From positions 4,617,490-4,681,489 of the forward strand of contig JALMQS010000066.1 in the NCBI GenBank assembly GCA_024734495.1: a stretch of DNA of 64,000 bases, in the 5' to 3' direction. Source of the DNA: Forficula auricularia. Lineage: Eukaryota; Arthropoda; Insecta; Dermaptera; Forficulidae. Of the stretch, positions 11,592 through 23,914 are shown piece after piece. Numbering within the stretch: position 1 is the stretch's first letter; the number at the start of each line of letters is the position of its first letter. A model generated the notes under the pieces. The model was not told where the DNA came from. It searched no databases and saw only the letters and a list, made by a program, of their open reading frames with translations. The position numbers and the translations under genes were made by a program.

Positions 11592-12457
11592 AATCAAAAT
11601 AAATTTTTAATTTAAAAAACAATTAAAATATTCATTTATTTTTTTCATTAAAACAAAAAATTTAATTACCAGAAGAAATGCAAAAACTAACCAAATTTTG
11701 TATACATAGTTTGGTCGAAAGGGCTAGAATTTTAGCCGAGAGTAGAAATTTTATTATAGAATATTTGCAAATTGGTTTTGTCTTTTGATAAGATTAAAAA
11801 GATCACTGGGGAGGAACCTTTTCACCGAATCAGCTCTTTTGGAGTGGATTTCTTCATAAATCTCAGCAACACCTTCTGTTTTGCTCCCCCCCCCTCCCCC
11901 AGAAAAGAGAGAAGAACATCCCCCCTTTCGACTTTATCAGAAGAGTTTTTAAAATGAGTTCTGAGACAAAATTTAGCGCATTAACCGAATTGTCGTTGAG
12001 ACGTGTCCTAATTTTGGTGACGAAAAATCCCAGAATTCGAAAATACTCTTTGACTTTCTTTTGAGGTTGGTTTAATGCAAAGGAGACCATCTAAGAACAT
12101 TTTCAAATTTTTTGTTAATTTTCCACTGGCTTCAAATAAATTCAATTCTTTTAATAAAATCTCCAATTTCTTTCTGACGACATTCTTTTTCTTTAATATG
12201 ACCCTTTAAATTTAATATTTAAGATTTTATATCAGTTAAATAATAGCTAACTGTTATTGAAATTAATTTAAACTTACTTTAATTCACAAAGAAACTGCAA
12301 TCTTTTAAATATTTAAATTATAAATTTATTCTTGTTGTAACTGTTTAAAATATAAAGAGTTAAGACACACACACACACACGGTTTGAGTTTTCAAATATT
12401 TGCTTATGGAAAGTGGTGTAGGTTTTAGGTGAAACATTATGTTAATTAATAACTTGT

Positions 12458-12500
12458 AAACTCCTGATGATGGACTAATAATCCGAAATATATTGAGTTT
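12458..12500 (+). ncRNA. Hammerhead ribozyme candidate (type I)
   Basis: Stem I AAACUC (12458-12463) pairs perfectly with GAGUUU (12495-12500). CUGAUGA 12464-12470; stem II GGA/UCC; GAAA 12485-12488; stem III AU/AU with a 2-base loop; cleavage base U12494. Imperfect outer inverted arms (GGTGTAGGTTTT near 12415 and AAACTACACACC near 12537) suggest it is the loop of another small element. Confidence 0.7.
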
Positions 12501-12559
12501 GTATAAACCTCTTTGAGTTTTATTTCATTCACTGTGAAACTACACACCCTTTACTCTAT

Positions 12560-14430
12560 TAATTATTCAAATATTTGTTTTGCGCAGCTGCATAATCACG
12601 AATACAAGAAAGTCAACTAGTTTTGGAATATTTATTTTGTATTTTTATGATGATAAATGTTATTAATAATCATGGTAATTGTTTTTTTTCTCGGGAATAG
12701 ATATATTTTTGCGGATTTCCCGGGAAATCGGGAGAGAAACCCTACTCTGGATAAATACATCGACTCGATTCCCCTAGCTCCTACGCAGCTTTCATTCTTC
12801 TGCGCTCAATTGGTTGCCTATATACAGGCGCACAAACGTCATAAATCAAGTTCATATTCAGATTTCATTTTGAGGATTTTTATTAGTACAATTATTTATT
12901 TATATTTTATAGTTGGACAGTTCATTCTATATATCGACAACTATTTAATTATTTTTTGAAAAAATGAACGAGCACTCAACAGGCTTCGAACTTGTGATCT
13001 TTCCTTTCTTTGATTGAGGAATGCGTTTATAATTCAATATTTTACTTATACGAACGTGCAAAAAAAAAATTAAATTAATTAAAAAGCTCCACAAAAAGCC
13101 TAAATGAAAAAATAATTCAAATTCAAGTTCGAATGATTCTTTTGAACTTATAATCAAATCGCATTTTGTTTTACAATAAACTATCTAATCACCCCTTAAA
13201 ATCTTTAACATTCAATTAGAATACCTTGTATTTATTATTAGACAAGTTCGCAGGGCACATATCAATATAATAGTTTCGGCGTTGCATTTTTCACATTCCC
13301 ATACTTGAAAAAGCCAGAGCATTATTATACTGTCTTATGTTTTATTTTAAGTTTTTTGAATCAGCAATATTTTTCAAGTACAAATTTTTGACATACTCTA
13401 TTGGCGGTAAATTAATTTTACCTTTGTGACAGCAAATGGAAAATTCGCCATCTTAGGTTTTTTCAGCTGCAAAATGCTTTGCATTACACAATGTTTGCAT
13501 AGTGCATCAATATTTTATTTGTTGTAATTAGAAATTACCGATAAATTTTATAAATTGTAATATATTACTGTTTGCGGGTTTTAAAAAAGATTAAATTTAA
13601 AACTTCAATTAGAGTTTTTTTATTAAAACTAGAATAAGAATAGAAAAAAAAATTGCTAAAGTTCTACCTGGAAGTAAAAGTTCACTTTTTATGAATCACA
13701 GCGGTTACTTGACCTCTCAGGAGTCTATCTTCCAAATGTCAAATCAATCGATTAAGCTGTTTAGCCTGGAGGTCGGTGAACATAGAGATATAGAATCCCA
13801 AAACTATTATATTGATTGATGGAGGTTCACTGGATTGAAGTAATTTGAATGGTCCATTTCATTCTTGATATTCAACATGTAATAATATAGTAATAATAAT
13901 AATCGCAAAAGCCAAAAAATAGTATAAATTCCAAGATGCTTAAATGCGTGGGCGTATTAATTATTCTATTAATTAAAATTTATTTTTTTGGTTCAATACT
14001 ATGCAATAATAATTAGATAAAAAATTGATATCTAAAAGTTTATGTTAAATTTATTTTCATTTATCTTTTACTGATAATAATTTTCCTTTTTTTTTTTTTA
14101 ATAAAAATAAAATCTTTTATATTTTCTGTTTTAGATAGAGAATCGAGTCCACTTAGAGAAATGAATTCAAGATAAATAAATAATTGGAATTCAAAACGGC
14201 ATTTTATTCATTTGAGTGGCGGAAATCGACCAGGGCAGACAGTGAAGGCAGCTATTCTACCAAGGTAAGAGCAAATCGACTAAACTGAAATTAATTTTGA
14301 TACATCATTAATTCATTAATTAGTATAAGTCATATTAATATTACGACATCATAATATATACTCAAAACAGCCAACTTTTTCTTTTATCGAAATAAAATAA
14401 AAGGCAATTTACATAGCCAGACCAGCCCTG
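12560..14430. other. Intergenic, little recognisable
   Basis: Two related short blocks occur at about 13970-14340 and 19880-20270 (both contain GAGAATCGAGTCCAC and GGCGGAAATCGACCAG), a two-copy repeat of unknown type. Nothing else supported. Confidence 0.5.
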
Positions 14431-14434
14431 ATAT

Positions 14435-14487
14435 GTAGGTACTATAGTTTCGAAGGATTGATCTTCATCATCAGTCAGTATTTAATA
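14435..14487 (-). ncRNA. Degenerate hammerhead-like motif
   Basis: Minus strand CUGAUGA, stem II GAAG/CUUC, GAAA, stem III ACU/AGU, but the triplet is GUA and stem I does not pair at its first position. Probably a dead copy. Confidence 0.4.
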
Positions 14488-14759
14488 TTAAATATTTTAT
14501 CTATTATTATTTGTCAAATGTTCAAATATCCGATCGGATAGAGAAACGTTGAAATTAAAAACTATATACTGCTTGGGGCCCCCACTTGACTTGATCCGCC
14601 ATTGTAAATGACTTGGAATTTTTTACATTTTCTTCTAGTATTTTTGAATAAATTAGGGGAAAAGTGAAAACTCGGTACGGTCTCCGGAAATATTACACTG
14701 CGTGCGTGGAGGGGTTTAATCATCTTGGTTAAGCTTCCACAGACATCTAGATTCTAGAG

Positions 14760-15141
14760 CAGTGTTTCTCAAATTTTGACCCCCTTTATACTTAAAAATT
14801 TCAAAGGACCCCCGAAGAATGGGTATATGAAGAATGGGAGGTTTAATTTAAATTCAGAAGGAGTTAATTTTTTTGTTTAATTGCATTCAAACACTGATAA
14901 TTTTGGTTAATAACAGATTTAGTTTTAGTATCAATAAAAAATAATAACTTATCTGTAATACATCTTTGAACAAAATTTTCTCTTTAGGTGTATGTTTCGA
15001 CATTAACTTAACTAGCTAGCTAAGTTTATTGAGCAAATTTCAAATTTATAAAATATTTGAAAAAAAAAATTGATCCGTTATCAATTTTTCTGCGACGCCC
15101 AAATACATATTTTTCGCGACCGCACTCTTTGAGAATCACTG
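14760..15141. mobile_element. hAT-type MITE with 8-bp target duplication
   Basis: Terminal inverted repeats CAGTGTTTCTCAAATTTTGA and its partner ending TTTGAGAATCACTG. Exact 8-bp duplication TTCTAGAG at 14752-14759 and 15142-15149, the hallmark length for hAT transposons. 382 bp, non-coding. Confidence 0.85.
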
Positions 15142-16218
15142 TTCTAGAGGGATAAAGTCCCCCAATAATAAATTTAAAAATAATAGACTGTTCTTTTGAA
15201 AATTATGCATGCCCGTCAAGCAGGGAAATCCTGGCTATCGGATGGCCCTTGCAGATCAATTCAGGCGATTTTTTTTTATTCCTCATTATGTTTAGAGAAA
15301 AATAATTTTAGATTTTTTTGTTTGCGTGTCTGGATTTCAATTCACTGAGGACAACAACATAATTTAACCTTAGAACAGAAAGTTGAAGAAAGTTCGCTTA
15401 GGTGCTAAAATTTTTGAAGAATAATTATATTTTGGGTTTTCTAGCTTCTGAACTTCTGATCCAAAAATTCTAAACATATTTTTTGGGATTTTTTTTTTGA
15501 GATTTACACATGTTCGCATGGCAAAATAAATATACATTATACAAAGACAAATTTTCAAAAGTTTTTTATACAGAGTTAGTTAGCATAAATGAATGACTGG
15601 ACTTTAAAAATACATATTTTCAAAACTATTACAGATAATAAAATCGTGATACATGAAAATCATGTAAAACGTTTCAAGTTTTTTTCCGATACAAATGTTA
15701 TTAGATATAAACAGAGACTGAAAAATCCTAGCTGAAAATTTTTTTATCTACATATTTCAGACATTTCTAAAAAGACGTAGAAAAAGTTAGAATTCAATAC
15801 ATAGTTGACCTGAACGCCAGTTAACCAGAACCTTCTTAACGGCTCTTCCAACTATATATAGTAAATATAATAATAGTTTTATAGCTTACTAGCTGCGAGG
15901 CGGCCCTCTTGCTAGCCAGGCCCACAGTTTATGTAGGAGCCGCGTCCCATCCCATATGCTAATTCACGGTAAATTTAATTTAAATATTTATTTTTATTAT
16001 CATTTGGAACAACATTTTAAACAATTTAAAACATTTTATTGTAACATTTAACTTAGAATTGTTTTTTAATTGTTAAAAACAAGGAAAACATACAAAATCC
16101 AAAACCTTTACCACTGTGTGACGTCGCCTTTATTTTTAATTACGGCTTGGATTCTTTTGGGCAACGTGCTTATTAAGTTTTGACACTCATCTTGATTGAA
16201 AGTATCCCAAATATTTTG

Positions 16219-16660
16219 TAGTTAGTGTTTTAATTCGACTAGGTTTCTAGCTGGTTGTATTCGTAATAGCTTTTTCATTGTGTGCCAAGTTTCTATTGTT
16301 GACAAGTCTGAACAATCCGAATTGAAAGCTTCATTTTTCTGACGAATAACTCTGCTTCGATTGTCCCCAACACAAACTTCAAAACGAGACTCATCACTCC
16401 AATGGACACTATTCCATTCATCACTCGTCCAATTAATGTGACTTTTAGCCCATTTAAGCCGGTTTTTCTTTTGTTTTAATGTCAAAAGTGGCTTTTCTTT
16501 CGCCTAAAAAAATTAGTAAAATTACAAAAAAAAAAAATTGGAAAAGTTGCAATAAAATTACCTTGCAAGTTTTAAAACCTAACTTAAGGGCTTCTCTATG
16601 GCACGTGGATCTTGAAACACTTCGCCCCACAAAAAATGCAAAGCCTACTTGATTATTGAT
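16219..16660 (-). pseudogene. Tc1-like transposase remnant with a 58-nt intron
   Basis: First part (to 16562) reads VGRSVSRSTCHREALKLGFK then TCK; an intron at 16504-16561 (CAAG|GTAATT ... TTTTTAG|GCG) keeps phase; second part reads AKEKPLLTLKQKKNRLKWAK, DEWNSVHWSDESRFEVCVGD, then jumps to DLSTIETWHTMKKLL. WSDESRF carries the first D of the DDE triad; the segment with the second D is deleted, and DLS.IE marks the third region. The N-terminal DNA-binding part is cut off at the inverted junction. Confidence 0.7.
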
Positions 16661-16901
16661 AGTTTGTGTTGGGGACAATCGAAGCAGAGTTATTCGTCAG
16701 AAAAATGAAGCTTTCAATTTAGATTGTTCAGACTTGTCACCAATAGAAACTCTTTGGCACACAATGAAAAAGCTATTACGAATACAACCAGCTAGAAACG
16801 CAGCCGAATTAAAACACAACCTTCAAAATATTTGGGATACTTTCACTCAAGATGACTGTCAAAACTTAATAAGTACGTTGCCCAAAGAATTCAAGCCGTA
16901 A
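16656..16901 (+). pseudogene. Tc1-like transposase C-terminal remnant
   Basis: Encodes VCVGDNRSRVIRQKNEAFNL, DCSDLSPIETLWHTMKKLLR, NLQNIWDTFTQDDCQNLIST and LPKEFKP. DLSPIETLW is the standard Tc1 DLNPIE.LW motif and TLPK matches the family end. Better preserved than its inverted twin. Confidence 0.75.
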
Positions 16902-17149
16902 TTAAAAATAAAGGCGACGTCACACAGTGGTAAAGGTTTTGGATTTTGTATGTTTTCCTTGTTTTTAACAATTAAAAAATAATTTTGAGTTAAATGTTAC
17001 AATAAAATGTTTTAAATTGTTTAAAATGTTGTTCCAAATGCTAATAAAAATAAATATTTAAATTAAATTTACAGTGAATTGGCATAATTTTATTTAAAAA
17101 GAAAAAAATATTGGTGGGCCAATTGAGATGGGACGGGGCTCGTATATGT

Positions 17150-18240
17150 GAATTTATTTTATATATTTTATTCTTTTCAAACTAGAGTCATTATTGCAAA
17201 ATTTGTTAATTACTAAAATAATAGTTGATTATGTTTAGGTAATCAAACTTTTGAGATGATCATATATTAATTATATTTTTAAAAACATCAATTAACCAAA
17301 GGCATTATACATTTTTTAACATATTTTATTAAATAATCTAATTTATCTATTTTTTGTACGTTAATCCAAGCAATTATCATTTGGTTTGAGATTTAATTCA
17401 CTGATGTTAAAAAATCTCATTTATATTTTCTAAAAGATGTGGAAACAATAAAACACTTAAGGAAGCTTTTGATTTAATTGCAAAATATTCTCTCATTTAT
17501 CAAAATCATGATCGATCTTATAATCTTAAAAAGTAATTAGGTAGTTGTATTATAATATTTTTGAAGATAATTTTTCTCAGAGTCATCGATCGATTCAAGT
17601 GGAAGGGTTTCATTTTTAATGGCAAATTTCAAATTTATTTAGTCAAGCATGCTAAACTTCATTATCATATAGGGAAGTTGGCTATTTGCTGAAGAGATTA
17701 TGAGAGGTCTCTCAGGCTTTGTTTTTATAATATTTACATTCAAATTCCCTCTAAATCTAACTAGGTCAAGAACGTTTTGTCACTACCGGATAAGATACAA
17801 ATAGAAAATACTCTGATCACAAACTATTCAATTAAAGCTTGTTGTTTATTATTCTTGAATAAACCTTGAAATGAACATAGGTCACGGCTCCGAATGCGAT
17901 ATTAATATTGTGAACAAATGGATCTAATAAATCTCGAAGGTTCTTGTTTACATTTAAAATTTAACTTTTATTTTTCTCGTACATAGTTTTATTACTTACC
18001 GGGCAGTGGGAGATAAATTTAAAAACCTAATTTATCGATCGGAGAATTTACCACTGCTCGAAGCACCTAAAAACTTAGTGAATTGGATATTGGATTGTAT
18101 CTAAGTTTCTGAGATTTGGCTCGTGATCCCGGCTTCTTTCCTTCTACTCTGTTCTTTTCACGATGGAGGGGCCATCCTATACAGGCCTTTAGGGGATGCA
18201 CCTTCTGGTGTATCTCCTTCTCACATCAACACCATTAAAA
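17150..18240. other. Intergenic, nothing recognised
   Basis: AT-rich, without open frames of note, TIRs or RNA-like folds that I can support. Confidence 0.5.
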
Positions 18241-18241
18241 A

Positions 18242-19210
18242 GTGGCGTGGCCAGAAAATTTTCATGGGGGGTCAATCCACAATGCAAAATATTTAGTTGG
18301 AATTTTTTTTATTAAAGCAAATAATCCTGTTAAATTGTGTTTTTATCCGGAAAGTTTTGGGATAGTTGTAATTTCTTCGACCTTTCATGTTTTTAGGTGT
18401 GCTGAATCTGAATCTGAGGGTTGCTAACAAAATTTCGACGGGACATTGTCAAAAATGCAAAAAAAGGTAAAAATCTTTTTTTTGCGTTTTTCTGCTTATA
18501 ACTCGAAACTATCAACTCTTTGTAAATAACCTTCCTATTCAAAATGAAATTTCATAAAATTTCCTAAAAATTTCATTATTTAGGTTTTTTCTCCGACTAA
18601 CCGTTCGGGCTCAAGCGCTAGTTGAAAATTGTCGTATTTTTTCTGTTTCCGCAAATCCCAAAAACTCGTACAAAATGAGAAAATTTCGGAGTTTTTTCAG
18701 TTTTTCTTGAATAACTCTAAAAGGGCTTATCAAATCAAAAATATATTTGTTAGATAAATTAATGCTCTTTAAATTACGCGTAAAATAATAACAATTTCAT
18801 CTATTTAGGTTCAAAAGAACCGGTACTAGCGCCTGTCAAAAAACAGCCCACGGGATCACTTTTGAATATCCCTAAAACTCGTACTTTTTTCGATTTTTCT
18901 CCATTTTGACCATGAAAGAAAACGTTTTCGACAAATACCACTCTATACATTTTTAAACTAGATTAAATTTGATACAATTAAAACAAAGTTTCATTTTAAT
19001 TGGATAATGGTAACCCGTGCCGCAATGAGTTTAAATTTTTGAAAATCTGCAATTTTTTGCAAAAAATCGCAGTTTTTCCTTCATCAAATGAAAACTACTC
19101 ATCCTAGAAACTTGATTTCTGTCTCATTCTCCAGGAAATCTTGTTTGACTTGAACGTTTACTTGAACCAGCTTTTTGTTAAAACTCTTAGATTTATAGTA
19201 GATATCTAGC
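18242..19210 (+). repeat. GGCGTGGCCA-type repeat, partial copy
   Basis: Opens TGGCGTGGCCAGAAAATTTT like the 33.7 kb element and shares GTTGCTAACAAAATTTCGAC-like sequence. It also shares the AGGTTCAAAAGAACCGGTAC block with the 43.4-44.4 kb foldback, so these palindromic families exchange or share inner modules. Confidence 0.6.
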
Positions 19211-19274
19211 ATTTACCATGACACTTTTAAGGATTCGGATCATATTCTTTGTAGAAAATTTTAAATGTAAACTA

Positions 19275-19475
19275 TGTAAAATGAAAATCTTTGCCATTTA
19301 CCAAACTCAACCAAATTTTGTATACATAATCAGTGGGTCCCAGGAGTCTAAAAATGCAAAAACTAACCCCCCCCCCTACATGGTTATAAATAATTTTATT
19401 AAATATTAAATATAAGTGAGAGGTCAGGTTGTATGGTAAAGTCAAGTGGATGGCCACATCAGAACACGTCAGCTT
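19275..19475 (+). repeat. ACTTTACCATAC repeat, 3' fragment
   Basis: CAACCAAATTTTGTATACAT to GGATGGCCACATCAGAACAC. Another such 3' fragment lies at 53390-53500. Confidence 0.6.
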
Positions 19476-20619
19476 ATTTCGATTTGAAAAATTATTTGAT
19501 CAAATCATTGATTGGCTTGAATTTTCAGACTAAATTATATCAACTGCAATAACTTTCGAATTATTCATCGTAGAGCTTTGACTCTGATAGACATTTTTGT
19601 TTATAATTGAATTTACTTTAACAAAGGTCATTAAACAAGGTTATGTATTTCAAAGGGTTAGGCAAAAATGGTGAAATATATGTTTCATTTCAAAAAAGTA
19701 AGTCACCTATAAAAAAAGTTACATTAAACATTTTTCAGGGATTAAATGTACTACAAAAATCTTAAATAATTTATTTGTCTACGACCATTAATTTAAAGCA
19801 TAGACGAGGTTTTTTTAATTTTTTTCTCTTAGATAATGAACATTTCATAAAAATAGACATTACTTACTTAATTCTATTAATTAAAATTGATTTAAAAAAA
19901 AAGATTTTTTGGTCCAATAGTATGTAATAATAATTAGATAAAAAATTGATTTCTAAAAGTTAATGTTAAATTTATTTTCATTTATCTTTTACTGATAATT
20001 TTCCTTATTTTAAATAAAAATATTCTTTTATATTTTCTGTTTTAGAGAATCGAGTCCACCTAGAGAAATGCATTTAAGATAATCGGAATTAAAAACGGCA
20101 TTTTATTTATTTGTGTGGCGGAAATCGACCAGTGCAGACGCGGCTGCAGACATTCCTCCAAGGTAAGAACAAATTGACTAATCTCGAATTAATTTTGATA
20201 CATCATTAATACATTAATTAGTATAAGTCATATTAATATTACTACATCATATTATACTCAAAACAGTCAATTCTCAGCATGAATACTTTATCTAGTTAAA
20301 AATAATTAAAAGGCAAATCTTTTGGTTAATGTATCAACAAATTAGTTAATTATAGTTCTTAATTTCACTATTTCTCTATCCGATCGTCTATTTTAACCCT
20401 TGAAATAGCAAAACAATATCTTTTCAATTAGAAAATTTTTACTTGTATACTTATAAAGATAAATTAACATCTTTGGTACTCTCAGCGAAAATACTATTTT
20501 TCATTCAGGTCTTGCTCTACTTCGTAACTTCGAAGTCCTAATATTGGTCTACAATTGAATTAATTTTATCTCTGGAAGTTATCATGGACTTTGTGTCTGT
20601 GGATCGATCTAAATAACTT

Positions 20620-22250
20620 AAAAACGGCTGAAACTATTTTGTCAAAAAAATTGGACGAAACCATGGCGTTTTGGTCTACAAAAAGCCCTAATGAATAAAC
20701 ATTGAAAAAACTATATTTTACGAGATATTAATAATTTAGATCTAAGCAGGCTTAAAAAATGGGGATCTCACAACTTGGTAACTTTAATGCTGGCAAAACA
20801 CAATGCTGTCTAATTTCTAGGCGAGTATATAGGAGCCTTCCTGACATTTCCTTTGATTCAACATCATTGGAATTCCGTGATAAAATATCAATGTTAGGTG
20901 TCACCGGTTCTGACTATTTCTGGGAATGACCATATTATCTCGGTAGCAAAAGCTGCAGCATGTAAGCTTGGCTTTCTTTTCCGAACCAAACGCCTTTTCA
21001 CCCACACTCAACTCCTTATATTATACAAGTCTCAAATTCGCCCCTGTCTTGAATATTGCTCTCATCTGTGGAGAGGGCCTCCAAGCATTCTCTTAATACC
21101 TTAGATGCAATTCAGAGGCGGGCTATCCGACTTATAGGCGATCCCGCATTAACTGACACTCTCGACTCCTTAGCCCATCGTAGATCTGTCTCCGCCCTTT
21201 CCCTTTTTTATAGATATTACCATGGCTTTTGTTCTGACGAAATAAAATCGATAATCCCACCAAAGGCTTCATTTGCGCGAAATACACGATTTTCTAAGAT
21301 TCAACACCCCTACGCGCTTAAACTGGATACTAATCGAACAAACGCATTTGCAAATTCATTTATCCCTATTACATCTAGAGACTGGAACTCTCTTCCCCCG
21401 ACCGTCTTTCCAGCAACTTATAACCTTCAATAATTCAAGACCACCATCCACAGATAACTTAGACTCCTAGCCAATCCTTAATTCTCTTCTTATCTTCACG
21501 ATACATGGGTCCACCGCGGACTACAGAGGTTGAATCTTCTTGGTGCAACTTCTTCTTGTATGAATATCATTATAAAATAAAGTAAAAAAAATTAACATCA
21601 TTAGCAAAATAATTATTATTTTGCTAAAATGTCTTCTAGTTAGTACGTTACCAAATATTGTGTACGCTCTAGCTCAATAAATAGTGTGAATATCAAAACG
21701 AAATTTCACATGTAGTTTTAGTGCATTGAGATTAAGAGCTGATTAGATTTTGGTTGAAATCGAACCCAAAATTAAGGGCGTGGAGGATGTTAAAAAATTA
21801 AAATTATAAAATTTTAAAAACTAATAAAAAAAAACAAGTAAAATGAAATTTACTTTTAAAGAGATCTATAATAAAATAGTCAGTTTTTTTGGGGGCTAGA
21901 ATTGTGAGGGAGGGGGGGGGGCTTCAAAAAATTGATCTATCAATAACTTCAAGACTCTTTGGTGGATTTGTACGAAATTTCGCATATGCACCTTATGAAT
22001 GACTCACTATGTGAAATTGATAATAAGCCAAAAGAGGGGGGTCAAAAATAATTTAAAATAATAAAATTTCCAAGCAAAATCGAAGAAAGCTGATATTTAC
22101 AATAGAAGATTCTCATTTATAAGGGTATATTATAAATTGCTAATGGGCCACAATTCAGAGGGGGAGGGGGGTTCATTTGTAAATGATTATAATTTATTTT
22201 ATTAAATATTAAATCTAATGTATGGTAAAGTTATGTGAATGGCCACATCA
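20620..22250 (+). repeat. ACTTTACCATAC repeat family copy split by a LINE
   Basis: 5' part 20620-20735 (AAAACGGCTGAAACTATTTT), 3' part 21600-22250 including AATGTCTTCTAGTTAGTACG and ATGGTAAAGTTATGTGAATG. The LINE at 20740-21592 lies between. Confidence 0.6.
20740..21592 (+). mobile_element. Jockey-like LINE 3' fragment nested in a repeat
   Basis: Same family as the 1.1-2.0 kb copy, opposite strand: LKKWGSHN, LLILYKSQIRPCLEYCSHLW, RRAIRLIGDPALTDTLDSLA, NAFANSFIPITSRDWNSLPP. Two or more frameshifts break it (near 20905 and 21085). The 3' end is AATATCATTATAAAATAAAG plus an A-rich tail. It sits inside a TIR-flanked repeat whose halves continue on both sides (20620-20735 and 21600-22250), so the LINE inserted later. 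Confidence 0.8.
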
Positions 22251-22439
22251 GTTTACTTTTTGTTGAAACATAAATATGTGTCCCCCACATCTGGAAAATT
22301 CTAACATGGTCTATTTTTCTAAAGGGCATTTGTGGACGGAGAACCAGCCACTCTAGGCGTTTTTGAGTTCCTTTGTTTGTACGTAAACAAACAAGAACAT
22401 TTTTATTAACTTTATTGACTAAAATGTATTTATTTAATT

Positions 22440-23180
22440 TATTAACTAATTAAAAATAATTTACATTTTAGGGACAATATGATCTCAGTGAAAAATTATC
22501 TTAATGATAATTATGTATATTATATTTGTATGCCAGAGGGTTTCATCCCTTGGGATCGAACCCAAGCGCTAACGTTGCTATCCGGACTGTTAGCTTACCA
22601 TATAGAAATTAATTGCCTCCGACTTACACATATACTAAAAGCAAGGAAATTTTACTTTATTTATTTAAGAATTAATTTGAAAAAATTCTGCTTTTGGCTG
22701 AAAAAACTTTTCAGTGAAGAACTCTTTAGTATATTTTAAATACTAGCTTTAGCCAAGAGTTGTCTTTTTGAAAAACTTTCCATCTAATTTTCAAAAAAAT
22801 GAGATATTCAAATTTATATTTAAAACATACTAAAGAGTTCTTCACTGAAAACTTTTTTCAGCCAAAGCAGAATTTTTCAAATTAATTCTTAAATGAATGA
22901 AGTAAAATTTCCTTGCTTTTTATTATATCTGTATGTCGGAGGCAATTAATTCCTATGGTAAGCTAATAGCCCGGATAGCAACGTTAGCTCTTGGGTTCGA
23001 TCCCAAGGAGATGAAACCCTCTGACAGATATAATATACATAATTATCATTAAGATAATTTTTCACTAAGATCACATTGTCCCTAAAATGTAAATACTTTT
23101 TAATTAAAATACTAGCTTTAGCCAAGAGTTGTCTTTTTGAAAAACTTTCCATCTAATTTTCAAAAAAATGACATACTCAA
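22440..23180. repeat. Inverted pair of B-box-like units with a 75-bp direct repeat
   Basis: 22440-22735 and about 22825-23100 are inverted copies, each with GGTTCGATCCC (or inverse). In addition TACTAGCTTTAGCCAAGAGT and its following 55 bases occur at 22741-22818 and again in direct orientation at 23108-23180. Apparent open frames on both strands come from this symmetry. Confidence 0.65.
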
Positions 23181-23914
23181 ATTCTTGATTAACTAAGTTT
23201 ATTATTTTTCTATGCAGAAGTCAAGAATGAATAGACTTTTCAGTCTGGTGAAATTGTATAATATTTTTTACTTACGTTTCATTATTTGCTGGTTTGATTT
23301 CATTTCCATCACAATGAATAGAAGAAAGATTTTGCAAAAGAATACCATTAATAACAACTCCTTTCATTACTAATTCACTTTTCCACTTTTGTATTAGTGA
23401 TTTTACAAATTCGTTCACAATCTAATTCCTACTCGGATTTTTAACTAAATGAGGAGATATTCTTATGGAATTTCATTTTAATATTCTATGTTATCTTTCT
23501 TGGGTAGGAATAGTTCAAAACAAGTTAAAATCTTTGTTTTACGATAATACCATATTATGTTAAAAACAGAGGGTATAATATAATAATAATGGTCATTTCT
23601 CCAGGCTTAATGTTGTTTATATTAAGAAATACAGATAAGACTGTCCTTAGCTAATTAGTGAATTGTTAAAAGAAAGAAAACATTCTACTATAATTCTATG
23701 AAAACTAAATGGAACATTTTTTCATTTGATACTAATAAATTAACAAGGGTACAAAGTAAAACATCGGTAGGTTAGCCAAAGTTTTGGAGTAGCTAATTTT
23801 CTTTTTTTGCTTGTAAAAAGACTGAAACGTTGAGAATAAAATTATTTTCAATCATGATCTCTTCTTGCCTGTGTATGTGTTTGGATTCCGATAGCCACGA
23901 TAATAGTTGTGAAT

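Larger units (their letters stand above)
15938..17145. mobile_element. Two Tc1-like remnants head to head (large inverted repeat)
   Basis: Arms 15956-16378 and about 16659-17084 are near-perfect inverses, each holding the 3' half of a Tc1-type transposase plus terminal sequence. A further outer inverted match (GAGCCGCGTCCCATCCCA near 15937 and its partner near 17130) lies outside. The 281-bp centre carries the remaining N-terminal part of one copy. Both copies share the same internal deletion, so neither is autonomous. Confidence 0.8.

Noticed and set aside
12657..13157. Open frames of 100 and 70 codons
   Set aside because: Low-complexity composition from AT-rich DNA; no supporting signal.
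22479..23152. Two similar open frames on opposite strands
   Set aside because: They arise from one inverted repeat of B-box-like units; similarity of the two peptides is due to the palindrome, not to a gene pair.
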